DNA of 64,000 nt from Sinohyriopsis cumingii. Its lineage: Eukaryota > Mollusca > Bivalvia > Unionida > Unionidae. The position numbers and the translations under genes were made by a program. Below are positions 22,410 to 33,720 of this stretch, piece after piece (within the stretch, counting starts at the first letter, position 1; each line of letters begins with the position of its first letter). Location of the stretch: the NCBI GenBank assembly GCA_028554795.2, contig CM068841.1, positions 22,625,308 through 22,689,307 on the forward strand, given 5' to 3'. The notes beneath the pieces are model-generated. The model was not told the origin of the DNA and made no database searches. It was given only the letters and a program-made list of their open reading frames with translations.

Positions 22410-22722
22410 TTTGGATTTTTAACGTAGCTTTAACAATTTTTCAGTCAAATCGCTAAACTGTCTGCAGTGTGGCAGTTTTTAGTGATGTTTAGCACTGGGA
22501 CATCATGCCGCAGACATCTTCTGCATGATGTCCTACCCGGTCACATTATCCTGACACAATGCAGACCAGTCCTAACAGTAACCTCTTAATGCCGAGCGCC
22601 AAGCGAGGCAGCTGTTAGTACCATTTTTTTGGTAAGTCTTTGGTAAGACTCGGCCAGGGTTCGAACCCATGACCTCCCGCATCTGAGGCGGACGCTCTAA
22701 CCACTAGGCCACCGGAGCGGTC
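22378..22722 (-). mobile_element. tRNA-derived SINE family A, full-length copy
   Basis: On the minus strand the head is 'ccgctccggtggcctagtgg', with A-box 'tggcctagtggttagagcg' and B-box 'ggttcgaaccctgg'. The family body follows, with a 'gggacatcatgc...gcatgatgtccc'-type hairpin, and then a tail of about 15 AC units. The flanking 13-bp duplication GGGTAGGTGATAT is perfect (22365-22377 and 22723-22735). This is the best-preserved copy in the window. Confidence 0.95.
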
Positions 22723-22735
22723 GGGTAGGTGATAT

Positions 22736-23451
22736 ACATCTCGTAGCTGTCCTGCGTATCCCTCTTTTTATGCAGTTTATTCACTTTTATAATCTTACAT
22801 TTTTATAATGTATCCTTATTTGGATATAAAACAAAATATGCTGAAAGCACGCATCCCCTCCCCTTTTTTGCAATGAGGATTTCCTGACCAAAATGAAGAA
22901 GAAAAAAAAGTGATCACTGTGTGATGGATGGACAAATGAGAGAATGGATTAACAGCTGGACAAGGGTCACACACTATATGCCCCTTCCACTTTGTCACAG
23001 GACATGACAAAGTGACAATTTAATGACAGAAGGAAAGGATTACTAAAAACACAAAACTTTGAAAAGAAATACCATGTGTCAGAAAGAAAAGAAACAACCT
23101 GGAATTTTCTCCAGTCTACATCCTTCAACAATGGTTTCAATTCTTAAATCACACTGAAAAGTCTTAAATCCTGCTTAAACGACAACATACATAAAATTGA
23201 GTGGAAAATGTTAAACCATTTACATACTACAAGCACATTCACGACAGCAGCTCAAAATTATACGTCAGGCTTATCATTTTGCATTCTTATTAGGGATTAC
23301 TGTAGCAAAACAAAACCTCAACCCTTGTTCTCGGGCAATTCATCATATAGCCTTAAGTCTGAAAGCTACACATATCTTATATACAAAGTGCTGCTGTATT
23401 TTGATTGATAGTTTGCCCTTTTGCTATCACATTAACAACATGACAATTTAC
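22736..23451. other. AT-rich stretch, no gene recognised
   Basis: Short frames only. No repeat signature noticed. Confidence 0.5.
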
Positions 23452-23668
23452 TGTACCATACGTATTTCCTTGCAAGTTGGGTCACACCGCAAACAACATA
23501 GACCCTGCAATTGCATAATGCGTTGGCGGATCAGGGTATATATTATTTGTTTTACTTATTACTCCTAACAAACTGCATAGACCCAGATCTGCTAGTGCAT
23601 TTTGCTATCTGCAGATCTATGTGTATGCAGTTTGCAGATGGACCCAACATATAATTTAGGATATACAG
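23452..23668. mobile_element. Palindromic MITE family M1, copy 2
   Basis: The left half has 'gcaagttgggtcacaccgca' and 'aacaacatagaccctgca'. The right half has 'catagacccagatctgct', 'ctgcagatctatgtg' and 'ttgcagatggaccc'. Termini are more diverged than in copy 1 but are still mirrored ('gtaccatacgtat' against 'atatacagtat'). Confidence 0.65.
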
Positions 23669-24768
23669 TATATTATTTATCTATAATGGAATACCCTGAG
23701 ACTATAATATTACTCAACACAATGATTTTCATGGCATTAAAGTCTGATTAACAGCATTGACATGGTTATATCACAAGATCCTGAAACAAATTGACATACT
23801 ATATTACATAAAAGATCAACACATATACGTATTGCGATACACAAAAGCTAGATACAAAACCCTTGCATATAAAGTCTGTCACAGTTTGTATCTATTATCT
23901 AACATTATATAACAACAATCTGTAGACTACGAAAATGCCTACTATTTATTCCAACATTTATGTTTTAATTACCTCTTGCTGATTATATAATTGCATAATT
24001 CAGCCTTCCATCTTCAAGTTGATTACATACATACATATCTTTGGCCCTTGAGTAGTAGCATTGGTCACTAAAATTGAATTAAAATGTAAAAAGAGACCCC
24101 TTATTTGTTCAGTTTATCATTTATTTAATCTACGTGCGGACACATGTAGAAATGGGTCGGACGAAGTGATAGCTAGATCAAGCTCCCACCAAGGTGGGCT
24201 CCAAATAAACTGTTCGGTTGGAATGCTGTAGGATCATTAACTACAAAATGGTTAACAGTATTTATCATGACAAGGCTAGGGTGCCAGCATAAAAATAATA
24301 ATACAAAAATGAAACTGGCTAACAATCAGACTCAAATATCTTTATATAGTATATGACAGAGGTTTTCTAAATGTGGGGTCAGGCTTGTCACCGGATAAAT
24401 ATGGTTAAGTGTATTTTGAAAGTTTATAATCAAACATTGGTTTATTATTGACAAACAAATACACTAAATGATTTTGGAATCGAAAGGACTATTATTAGAT
24501 ATATTACTGGATGAATAAGCCATGTGGATTTTGAAACAGTAGCCTATTTTCATTGTTGTCTCTTTTATTCAGGTGTTTAATACACTACCTAAAGAGCTTA
24601 GTGACGACCACATTTGATGATACAGATTATACCAGGATATTTGTAGGGTCCTCAGGGTCAAAACTTAGGTCCCAACTGCAATGTAAATGGTGTCCATTCC
24701 TAATGGCATATATTTTAAAATCATGCTGACTTCCCAATTTCAGCAATACTTAAAAAATTTCTCAATAT
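23669..24768. other. AT-rich stretch, no gene recognised
   Basis: No convincing coding frame, tRNA-like sequence or inverted repeat. Confidence 0.5.
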
Positions 24769-25222
24769 GATCGGTCTAGACCCTATTCCCAATCATCCAA
24801 CATGACGAGCCCAGTCCTTATTCCCAATCACGCTTTATGATGGGCCCAGGCCCTATTTCCAATCACCCAATATGATGGGCCTAGGCCCTACTCCCAATTG
24901 TCCACCATGACGGGTCCAGACCCTATTCCCAATCGCCCAACATATCGGGTTCAGACCCTATTTCCAATCACCCAACATGATGGTTCCAGACCCTATTCCC
25001 AATCGCCCAACATATCGGGTTCAGACCCTATTTCCAATCACCCAACATGATGGTTCCAGACCCTATTCCCAATCGCCCAACATAATACAACAATGACCCA
25101 ATTTCAAATTACCAAACATATCGGGTCCAGGCCCTATTTCCAAGCACCCAAACATAATGCGACCAGGCCCTATTTCAAATCACTCAACAAGATGGGGTCC
25201 AGGCCATATTCCCAATCACCAA
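24769..25222. repeat. ~40-bp minisatellite with a 78-bp higher-order duplication
   Basis: About 11 diverged units of the form 'gaccctattcccaatc' + 'acccaacatgatgggtcca'. Two consecutive double units in the middle ('cgcccaacatatcgggttca' onward) are identical over about 78 bp, starting near 24934 and 25012. This shows a recent local duplication within an older array. Confidence 0.93.
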
Positions 25223-25229
25223 GGATACT

Positions 25230-25960
25230 GTGTTTTGAAAACTTGTAAGAGCAGAATAATTTAGCCATAACAAGTAATATATGCAGTAACCAACACAAAG
25301 TTTGGCAGTAAAAAAATGATAACAGCCCTTCAAAGGGACATATATTCACCCGGCCAAAATGAATTTCCAGAAATCCTTGATAAGTATTTTCATTCTATCC
25401 TTTGCTTTATTAACTTATGAGTACTGAAACCATCTCATATATTCTTGAGACACTCCAACATACCAAATATAACAAAACTTTTTACTCCTACTCTGTCATA
25501 ACCTTTGACCTTGAACCTGATATCATGGATAGAAGATCAGTGAAGTTGTCTCAAACTGACAAGATATGCCCACATACTATTTTGGGTAAATCCATCATTA
25601 ATAATTTTTTTAAGATAAAAAAAGTTATTTAACTGGCATCATTCATATTATTCTACAGGTAAGTTTGGAAATGTATAAAACTTCATTTGTATTTGTTTTA
25701 GTTATTATTACACACAAGCCTGTATAGCTACCCCCTCCACCAAGTCAAGACAGTTGATCTTAAAATTAATATCAGAATGTGTCTAACAACCTGCTGATTG
25801 GAATACAATACAAAGACTTGATGACAATATCAATTAGGTATGTTTTCAAACTCTTCACAAAAGTGTGGATATGTTGTTCATTAGATCTGCACCAAATTCA
25901 TTTAGAACCAATTACCTATTGCAGAGTGTGTTTTAGTGAAAATTCCATGTCAGTCACAAG
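25230..25960. other. AT-rich stretch, no gene recognised
   Basis: Contains 'gagtactgaaaccatctc...attcttgaga', which resembles 40681-40710. It is probably the edge of the diverged periodic repeat that follows. Confidence 0.4.
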
Positions 25961-26740
25961 ACTAATTCAAGAGGAGCTGTGATAAGAATTTTCAGATGGC
26001 CACTAAGATGCCAAGTTGGGGGTCTGTTGAACTTCAGGCTTTTTTCAGAACCAAATGCATGCTGCTATAGTGTTACCAAGTGTAAAATCCCTGGGGATAT
26101 AGCCATATGAACCTGTTAAAGGTGGACATCCATCACAGCAGCTATTAGAAGGCTGGATCAGCATTGTTTTAATGTATAAACAGCTACATATTGCATAAGA
26201 AAAAGAACACGTAAGCATGACATCTCTTTATGAAAATTACATGCAAGAGGATTTTTTACAATGGCCAATGTGATTTTGGGAGGGCATAGCAGTATTATTT
26301 TCAATTAAGATGATCTACACACAGAAAGAAGTGTTTAGTGAGTAACTTATTTACAACAATCCCTTAAGAAGGATTAGCGTTAACAACATTTATAAGATCA
26401 TCCAGGCATCATTTCTGGAGGCATGATCAGCACCTGTTTCATTTAGGAAAAACTACATTTTACACAAGTATTTTTGTCAAAACCCCATGTAAAAATGACC
26501 AACTTTTAAGATTGCCGTATTTTAGGTCTGATCTGTTTTCATACAGGATCAGCAAGTCATAAAAGTCTTTTAGTGACGACCCTATGTAGATGTGACCATT
26601 CGCTCATGAGGAATAGTGATAACAAGACTCATAAGATGGCCACCAAGGCAGCCATATTTGATGTCCATGGGGCACCATTTTCACTTTGGACTCACTGAAT
26701 GTGTACGTGTAAAGATTCATGGAAATCCTCCCATTAGTTT
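25961..26740. repeat. Degenerate periodic repeat D2, array 1
   Basis: Diverged units carry 'agatggccac...', '...gcagccatatttgatg', 'caccattttca..t..gga' and 'catgaggaatagtgataaca'. The same motifs appear in the clearer array at 40690-41570, where the spacing is about 131-147 bp. Confidence 0.5.
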
Positions 26741-27660
26741 AAGACAATAGCAATAAGAAGCAATTGTGTGATGGATGGATGATAACTCTATGGCATATGC
26801 TCTCCTGATTTCTGACAAATAGAATTAAAAATTTATTCTTTCATGGACTGGAAATACGAACACTGTATAATTATGAAACTACAATTAATTACATGTTGCT
26901 AATTTAAGCAGCTACAGCAGCAGTATGGCAGATGGAGTATATCAAAAATTTTAAATGTATATGTACAAGACGATGGTACTGCAGCTATAAGAAAGCAGTT
27001 TCCAAGTATGAAGCATTTTAAACAAAACTCGGTTAACCTTTAATACAAATTCAATTTTATCCCCCAAAATCAGTGTTAGTTTATAAAAGCTATTAGATAA
27101 CTACTGACTTTTCTCCCGAATTATTTGTTAATTTGACAGAATGTGAATTTCAGTTGTATGACTTGAATCCTTAACAATAACAATACCTCAGCTTTGAAAT
27201 GGATAGTAGTTTTCTTGGATAGTGTAAGGTACAAAATAATTTATCATACATAATAATGTGATAATTTGGAACATACAATTTAAAAATACTAACTTGAGAA
27301 TAAATCAGCAGTTGCATTATACAAATCTCTTTGAAAATGTGCATTTTATTCGCTAGGCTGATTCTTGTCATGTTTCCCAAAATGTACACATATTTTACAA
27401 TGTCTTATGTAAGGGTCTAAGCGACACTGAACTACAGCATGCAAATACCTGAGAAATCAGGGGTATGTTTTCTTTTTTATGAGCAAAACATAACTGAGCT
27501 ACAACAAACAAAAAGTTAATTTGCATAAAACATGCAATTAATTTGATTTCTATTTTAAAACCTGCTTTTTTACTTCTATGATACCTAAAAAAAACCTTTG
27601 TTAACTTTATGAATGTAATAGTAAAATTTCTTACTAGTGACATGCTGTTTTTTAACTCAG
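26741..27660. other. AT-rich stretch, no gene recognised
   Basis: Minus-strand frames of 72 and 82 codons have no resemblance to known families. No repeat noticed. Confidence 0.5.
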
Positions 27661-27777
27661 GATGTCCAGTTAGCTGTCGGTCATCCTGACATGTTACATA
27701 AGTAAGAATAGAACAATGGGATGTCGATTTAGCTGTCGGTCATCCTGACATGTTACATAAGTAAGGATAGAACAATG
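27661..27777. repeat. 59-bp tandem duplication
   Basis: Two adjacent copies of a unit containing 'ttagctgtcggtcatcctga' and 'catgttacataagtaag', differing at a handful of positions. Confidence 0.95.
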
Positions 27778-27943
27778 ACATCACTGTAAAAAAAATTGAT
27801 CAATGACTCAAGGCAAACTGGTCACAGTCATTGATTTAGCATCTCTATTTACATGGTAAACATATATGGTACAGCTTGACCAAAATGACCAGTCCCTTTG
27901 TCCTTTTTGTGAGATATTCACCAGGGCCATGTATACCTGCATA

Positions 27944-28146
27944 CAGGTTTACTCACTTAGAAGTTCAACTGCACAGATTCAGATCTACTGTCACATAATG
28001 CATACACAGATCTGGGTCTATGCAGTTTGTTAGGAGTAGTGAGTAAACAAACAACATAGAGCCTGATCTGCTGGTGCATTATGCGATGGCATATCAAGAT
28101 CTATGTTGCTTGTAGTTGAAGTTGACTTACGAGTGATTACATACAG
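27944..28146. mobile_element. Palindromic MITE family M1, copy 3
   Basis: The left end 'tttactcacttagaagttca' mirrors the right end (reverse complement 'gtaatcactcgtaagtcaac'). Internal blocks are 'cacagattcagatctactg', 'cagatctgggtctatgcag', 'ttaggagtagtgagtaaac' and 'gcctgatctgctggtgcatt', in the family order. Confidence 0.75.
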
Positions 28147-28149
28147 TGG

Positions 28150-28984
28150 TGATATACAAGCATTTTACTTGTGAAATTATATTGCTGGATGAAGATTTTG
28201 TTGAGAAATTTGGAGAGAACAACAAACTTAGAGATATCTATATTCAAGTCTTAATTAGTCCACATACATACAAGCATTAATTACATTTTCACCATGGTGT
28301 ATAAAGTTCTATAAATTAATGACAACATAATTGTGGCAAAGTAATAGACACCTTTTGCTTTGAACCATAAAAACAGTGACAGGTGGGAATCACACAAATA
28401 CAAAGGAGATTATTCTGTCTGATGTAAGATCAGGAAAAATCTTAAAATAACAGATTCAATAATTATAATATAGAATTCCAACAATAAAATAATGACAGTA
28501 TTGTTTGTACTTGTATAAAATGATTTACTAAAAGATTTTTGTCTAGAGAACAACAACAATCAGTGTCCAATGATTTCTATCATGCAAAACCTCCTCTTCA
28601 CCTAGAAAACTTGCAAACAAATCTCTTTTGCTCATCAAATTATGCACTCAATTTTCAGTATGAATTCTAATGAAAAGTCAAGCAGACTAGACTGGTCATT
28701 TGCTGAGTATGGTCAATGAACTAAGCCAACTCAAATTTACCATGTTTTTTATATGAAATTATCTTTTCTTGATTTCAATCAAGCCTGCTTACAATAAAGC
28801 CCTTGATGAAATGCATATTTATTAAACTTATGATCTTGCACAGAAATAGATGACTGGGGGAAAAACATGTTAGTTTTAGTCTGATCCCACTTCATTACAT
28901 TTCTTTTTTGAATGCAATAAATTTCATTTAACTGTTTGGCTAATGTGATGATAACTGCAAATTTTTCAGATATTGTCAGTTACA
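28150..28984. other. AT-rich stretch, no gene recognised
   Basis: No coding frame or repeat signature noticed. Confidence 0.5.
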
Positions 28985-29116
28985 AAATATAAAACTCTTT
29001 TTAGTTTCGCCCCAACAGAGTTGATTGCTTGTGACATCACATACGATATATAAAACTCTTTTTAGTTTCGCCCCGACAGAGTTGATTGCTTGTGACATCA
29101 TATACAATATATAAAA
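28985..29116. repeat. 61-bp tandem duplication
   Basis: 'ataaaactctttttagtttc' followed by 'gcccc.acagagttgattgc' and 'ttgtgacatca' occurs twice with 61-bp spacing and two or three mismatches. The start of a third unit ('atataaaac') follows. Confidence 0.93.
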
Positions 29117-29580
29117 CATTCCAAATGTAACTGGCCTAACAGCATCAGCACAAAACAAGACAAAGGACATATACCTGAAACCTGAAGATCATCATGCCAT
29201 CTTTTGAAATATTTCTGTTATCGTCCACAGTATATCCTCTTCTTGTTATAGTTTACATTCTAACTGATGAGGAAATCATTTCTCTTTCTTGTTACCTATA
29301 GTCCACTGAAGTGAAAATTTTGGTTGTTTAGAGTTTCATCAATGATTTTTTTTATTCAAGAAACATGGAATATTCTCATATTTCAATCTTTTTTCCCCAC
29401 TTGCACATCCATGAAAATTTCTGTTTTATAGGTGCTTCTTTCCTATGCACAGTACCTCTTCAAACTTGTTATCCATAGCTTCCATTGTTAACTTACCCAT
29501 CCACTGAAAGAATTCCCACATAAAGTTTCTCTTCCTCTTTGCATCTGCTTTTACAGGTCCAATAAAAACAGCTCTTCCAT
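29117..29580. other. Unique stretch, no gene recognised
   Basis: No feature seen between two small tandem arrays. Confidence 0.45.
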
Positions 29581-29690
29581 TATCCTGGTGGCATGAAATC
29601 CCTTCCAGTATCCTTGTGGCATGAAATCTCGTCTAGTATCCTGGTGACATAAATTCTCTACCACTATCCTGGCGTCATGAAATCCAATAT
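29581..29690. repeat. 28-bp minisatellite, 4 copies
   Basis: Four units beginning 'tatcctggtggcatgaaat' with 28-bp spacing at 29581, 29609, 29637 and 29665, diverging progressively. Confidence 0.93.
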
Positions 29691-29959
29691 CAAGCCCAAC
29701 AAAAATCATCCAAAAGTTGTTGTAGCTTGAAAATAACTTCTGTTTAGTACCTTTACAAATGAAAAGAACTTGTATCCTTAGTCTCTTTACCCTTCCATCG
29801 CAATGGTAGTTATCACTATCATGCCATTTGTTCACCTGTCTGTATGGAAATATTACTTGGCAATGTAAGTGCCAAATGCAGATCCCTCTGGTCCATTACA
29901 ACAGCTGAGAGAGTTTATCTCGTTAGCAACGATGGGTACAAAGTGCTGTAATGAAGATT

Positions 29960-29992
29960 TTATATATATATATATATATATATATACATTCA

Positions 29993-30054
<62 letters not shown>

Positions 30055-30121
30055 TGAATGTATATATATATATATATATATATATATGAATGAATGTATA
30101 TATATATATATATATGAATGA

Positions 30122-30208
<87 letters not shown>

Positions 30209-30211
30209 TGA

Positions 30212-30267
<56 letters not shown>

Positions 30268-30268
30268 T
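29960..30268. repeat. Complex (TA)n tract with inverted TGAATGAATG inserts and (AC)n end
   Basis: Nearly 290 bp of TA dinucleotides are interrupted by CATTCATTCA once (about 29987-29996). Its reverse complement TGAATGAATG occurs four times (about 30051, 30087, 30115 and 30205). The tract ends in about 11 AC units. It can fold into several alternative long hairpins. All long frames here are repeat artefacts. Confidence 0.95.
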
Positions 30269-30326
30269 TGCACACTCATTCCCACCCATGAAATAATAGA
30301 TAGCACCTATCACTATAAATGTATGA

Positions 30327-30641
30327 GTGTGTGTGATTTAGGTTTTTTACGCAGCTTTAAAAAAAATTCAGTTATATCACTTCGATGTCTGCAGTGACAG
30401 TTTATAGTGATGTCTAGCACTAGGGCATCTTGCTGCAGACATGTAGCATGATATCCCACCCATTCACATTATCCTGACACCAGGCCGAACAGTCCTAACA
30501 CTAATCTCTTATAGGTGAGCACCTAGCAAGATAGCTGTTAGTACCATTTTTTAAAGTCTTTGGTATGACTCGGCCAGGGTTCGAACCCAAGACCTCCCAC
30601 ATCAGAGGTGGATGCTCTAACCACTAGGCCACCAGAACGAT
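30327..30641 (-). mobile_element. tRNA-derived SINE family A copy
   Basis: The minus-strand head has 'tggcctagtggttagagca' and 'gggttcgaaccctggccg', then the family body with a short tail. The flanking 13-bp duplication TATAAATGTATGA is perfect (30314-30326 and 30642-30654). Confidence 0.94.
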
Positions 30642-30662
30642 TATAAATGTATGAAATAAGCT

Positions 30663-30767
30663 GTGTGTGTGTGTGTGATAAGGATTTTTAACATAGCTTT
30701 AAAAAAATTTCAGTCATATCGCTATGATGTCTGCAGTGTGGCAGTTTATAGTGATGTCTAGCACTGG
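30663..30767 (-). mobile_element. tRNA-derived SINE family A, 3'-end fragment
   Basis: Only the 3' part of the SINE is present: (GT)n, 'gatttttaacatagcttta', 'cagtcatatcgct', 'gtctgcagtgtggcagttta', 'tagtgatgtctagcactgg'. It starts about 8 bp after the target duplication of the previous copy and lacks the tRNA head. Confidence 0.88.
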
Positions 30768-31096
30768 TGCTGAGTAATGCAAATCTGTTACACTCTGTTA
30801 CAGTCAGTGACATAAATAAAGGAGTTGAATTTCCTGTCAAAGGCACATAAGGCTGGGACTGTTTTGATCCCAGACTTTTTGAATGATATGCACTATCAGT
30901 TTGAGATAGGAACAACTACATACTGCAAGAAACTAGTGGTTTTTTAAAGAAAAAAAACCCCATCATGTAGGTAAAATTCTTTACGTTGCCCTGTCATAAA
31001 ATAAAATAAAGTCTTTAGAAGCAGATCATGTAATAAGTTAAATAAATAATTTCTTAATACCTCATTAAATGTCAACTAATTTTCTATGCTCTATGA

Positions 31097-31248
31097 CACT
31101 GGATCTCAAAGTGGGCAGTACCACCCCCTTGGGGTGGTGTGATTACCAAGCGGGGTGCTAATGCTTAATAATTCTTGTCATGGAGTAAAGTAGGGGGTGC
31201 TGAGGATAACCAAGGGGGCAGTGGTCAGAAAAAGTTTGGCGACCACTG
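31097..31248. mobile_element. 152-bp hAT-type MITE (Charlie-like ends)
   Basis: The left end is CACTGGATCTCAAAGTGGG. The right end, reverse-complemented, is CAGTGGTCGCCAAACTTTTT. Both resemble the 'CAGTGGTTCTCAAACT' ends known from Charlie-type hAT elements. The flanking 8-bp duplication is CTCTATGA and CTCTTTGA (31089-31096 and 31249-31256), 7 of 8 identical. An internal palindrome 'ccacccccttggggtggtg' lies at 31121-31139. It is non-coding. Confidence 0.83.
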
Positions 31249-31259
31249 CTCTTTGAAAC

Positions 31260-31969
31260 ACAGGAGCAGAGAAATGGAGCAAATCTGTCCAAAAATATTT
31301 TTTATTTTTAATCCCTTGTATCTTTCCTCTTCGTAAACCCCCATCCCACATTATATATATCAGCGATTGACTATCGAAATATCACTTGTGGATTTGTAAC
31401 AAACCAGCCTAAAATTCATTACTTTGTTCCAAGTGATCAAAGAAAAGTGAAATTAATTACAATTTTGATTAAGCAGTGGTCTTATCACTTATCTGTCAAT
31501 TATATACAAATAATTGTACATGCACACGAAAAATGCAATTGATGACTGCAAAAACTTTCTATCTCAGAAGATCATAGAATAGAGATTTTGGTTAGCTAAT
31601 CTTCTTTCAAGGTGTGTCTTTAGATATAAAAGTTATTTAGTCAAACTAATCTTCAAATGAATAGACAGAATACTGAAAACACCTGCCATACACACAGTGC
31701 CTCCAGACCAAGGTAGTTAGTCAAGATTACATGGATAATGAGCAGTCTTTACATTAATTCAATATGGCCTAAAAATTCCTTGTGATGTAAAGGCTTCAAA
31801 GTGAAATATTTGATCTTGAAATTATATATAGACACAAAAAACAACAACTTGTCTGAGAGCCTGAAATACATCAATTACCAGCAAAACAAAAATGGAATGA
31901 AGGATTTGTTTCTATTGGCTTTGATATTATTTTCAACACAATATTAGCTGTATCTCACGGAGGACATTG
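31260..31969. other. AT-rich stretch, no gene recognised
   Basis: No coding frame or repeat signature noticed. Confidence 0.5.
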
Positions 31970-32091
31970 GCGCTAAGAGTATTTCTTGAGGCCATACTGA
32001 GGCTTATGAATGAAGCTGGTCTGGGGGTTCGGAACCCTTGACCCTTGGATTATAAACCCCATGGTCTACCAACTGAGACAGGACAACTTCC
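31970..32091 (-). mobile_element. tRNA-derived SINE family C, fragment
   Basis: The minus-strand head has 'ctcagttggtagaccatggg' and 'gtttataatccaaggg', and the body '...agcctcagtatggcctcaag' matches 8572-8693. The B-box is degenerate ('gggttccgaaccccc'). If the head is read as a tRNA, the anticodon would be TAT (isoleucine-like), but the stems contain mismatches. Confidence 0.6.
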
Positions 32092-32219
32092 AAATGTTAT
32101 TGTGAAAATGCAAGGATACACTTTCCAGATGTGAAAATACTGGAATGAAAATATACGAAAATTATTTTGCCAATAAGTTTCAATATTTCACACTTCTATA
32201 AATTCATTTATATAGTTTT

Positions 32220-33720
32220 ACAGGAATTGGATGAGAAAAACAGTCTCAGTAATGCAGCAAGAAAGGTAACAAGTTCAGCCAATCAAATGCAAGGTATCTC
32301 ATTAATATGCATAAATTTCACTTTTTAAAGAACCAATGTATGAAGCTGATAAAATAAGCTTATTTAAAGAGGCACAGCAAAATCCAATTGGAATTTGGTC
32401 TCACGAGTGGTAACAAGCTTAACCAATCAGATAAAAAATTACCTCATTAATATGCATATATCTTAAAATCAAACTCACCTAACAGCTTCATACATAATAT
32501 AAAACAATATAACAAGTCTGACAACAATCTGATCAGAAATATACTTGTTAAAGTTTTGACAAGCACAACCAATCAAATGCAAGGTCACATAATATGCTTG
32601 AATTTCACTCAGTCATACTCAGTTGAGATCTTGATGACAAAAGCCTATTCACAAAGTTTGATCAAAATTCTATTTACAAAAATGTCTCTATATTAATATA
32701 GAAAAAGTCAAGGCCACCTCATACTTATGAATAGGTTTTATTCTTAGTAAAAATCATCCAATGTGTTCATGATGTCAACCTATTTGCCATGGTTGATTAA
32801 AATCAGGTCAGAAATACAGTCTCTCAAGTGGTAAGAAGCCCAGCCAATCAGATGCAAGACCACCTCAATATTTGCAAAGCCTGCTCATTATAAAGCATGT
32901 TAAATGTCATGATGATGCATGCCTATTTACCAAGTGCGATAAAATTATGATCAGAATTGAGTTGTTAAAGTGCTGACAAGCTCAGTCAATCAGATGCAAA
33001 ATCTGATGATTTAATGCATTTATGAAGCCTGATGAAACTTTGATCAGAAATAACAAATTCAGTCAATCACATGCAAGAACCACTCATTATCTGCACAGAT
33101 CCTGCTCATCATTAATCTCATGTGAAATCTTCACCACATATGCTTATATATAAAGTTGAATCAGATAAAAAATGCAACTCCCAGAGTGGCAACAAACTTG
33201 ATTGATCTGACGCAAGATCACCTCATTAGTAAGTGTGAAGCCTGCTAATTACTGAATTCATCCAAGATCTGGAAGATGTAAGCCCATATTCCAGTTTGAT
33301 AAAAATCAGATCAGAATTATGACTTCCAATGTGGTACCAAGCTCAGTCAATCTGATGCAAAATTACCCTCTGCACAGACCTCACTCATTATCAAACCTAT
33401 CTATGATCCCGATGATATCAGCTTCTATTTCCAGTCTGATCAAATTGTCTGAAATATGGCATCCAGACTGTTAACAGGCTCATTCCATCTGCTTCAAGAT
33501 CACCATTTCTAAATGTGAGGATCTCAATCATTATCGATCTCGACTGAGATTTTGATGATACAGTATAAATATCTATTGCAAGTTTGATCAAAATATGATC
33601 TGAAATATGGCTTCCAGACTGGTAACAAATTCCAGCCAATCAAATCCATGGTTGCCTAAAAAGTATGCATGTCCCTCACTCATTATTGAACTTGTCTGAG
33701 AACTTGTCAGCCAATTCTTG
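32220..33720. repeat. Degenerate ~140-bp satellite with CCAATCA-containing units
   Basis: About ten units carry 'aacaagctcagccaatcagatgc' variants near 32270, 32410, 32565, 32840, 32985, 33063, 33200, 33345, 33485 and 33630. These alternate with 'ctcattaatatgcat', 'cctgctcattat' and 'tttgatcaaaat.tgatcag' blocks. Spacing is about 80-150 bp with one double gap. No coding frame is seen. Confidence 0.65.

Noticed and set aside
24769..25222. CRISPR-like array
   Set aside because: Units are contiguous and diverged, with no unique spacers, and the genome is eukaryotic. It is a minisatellite.
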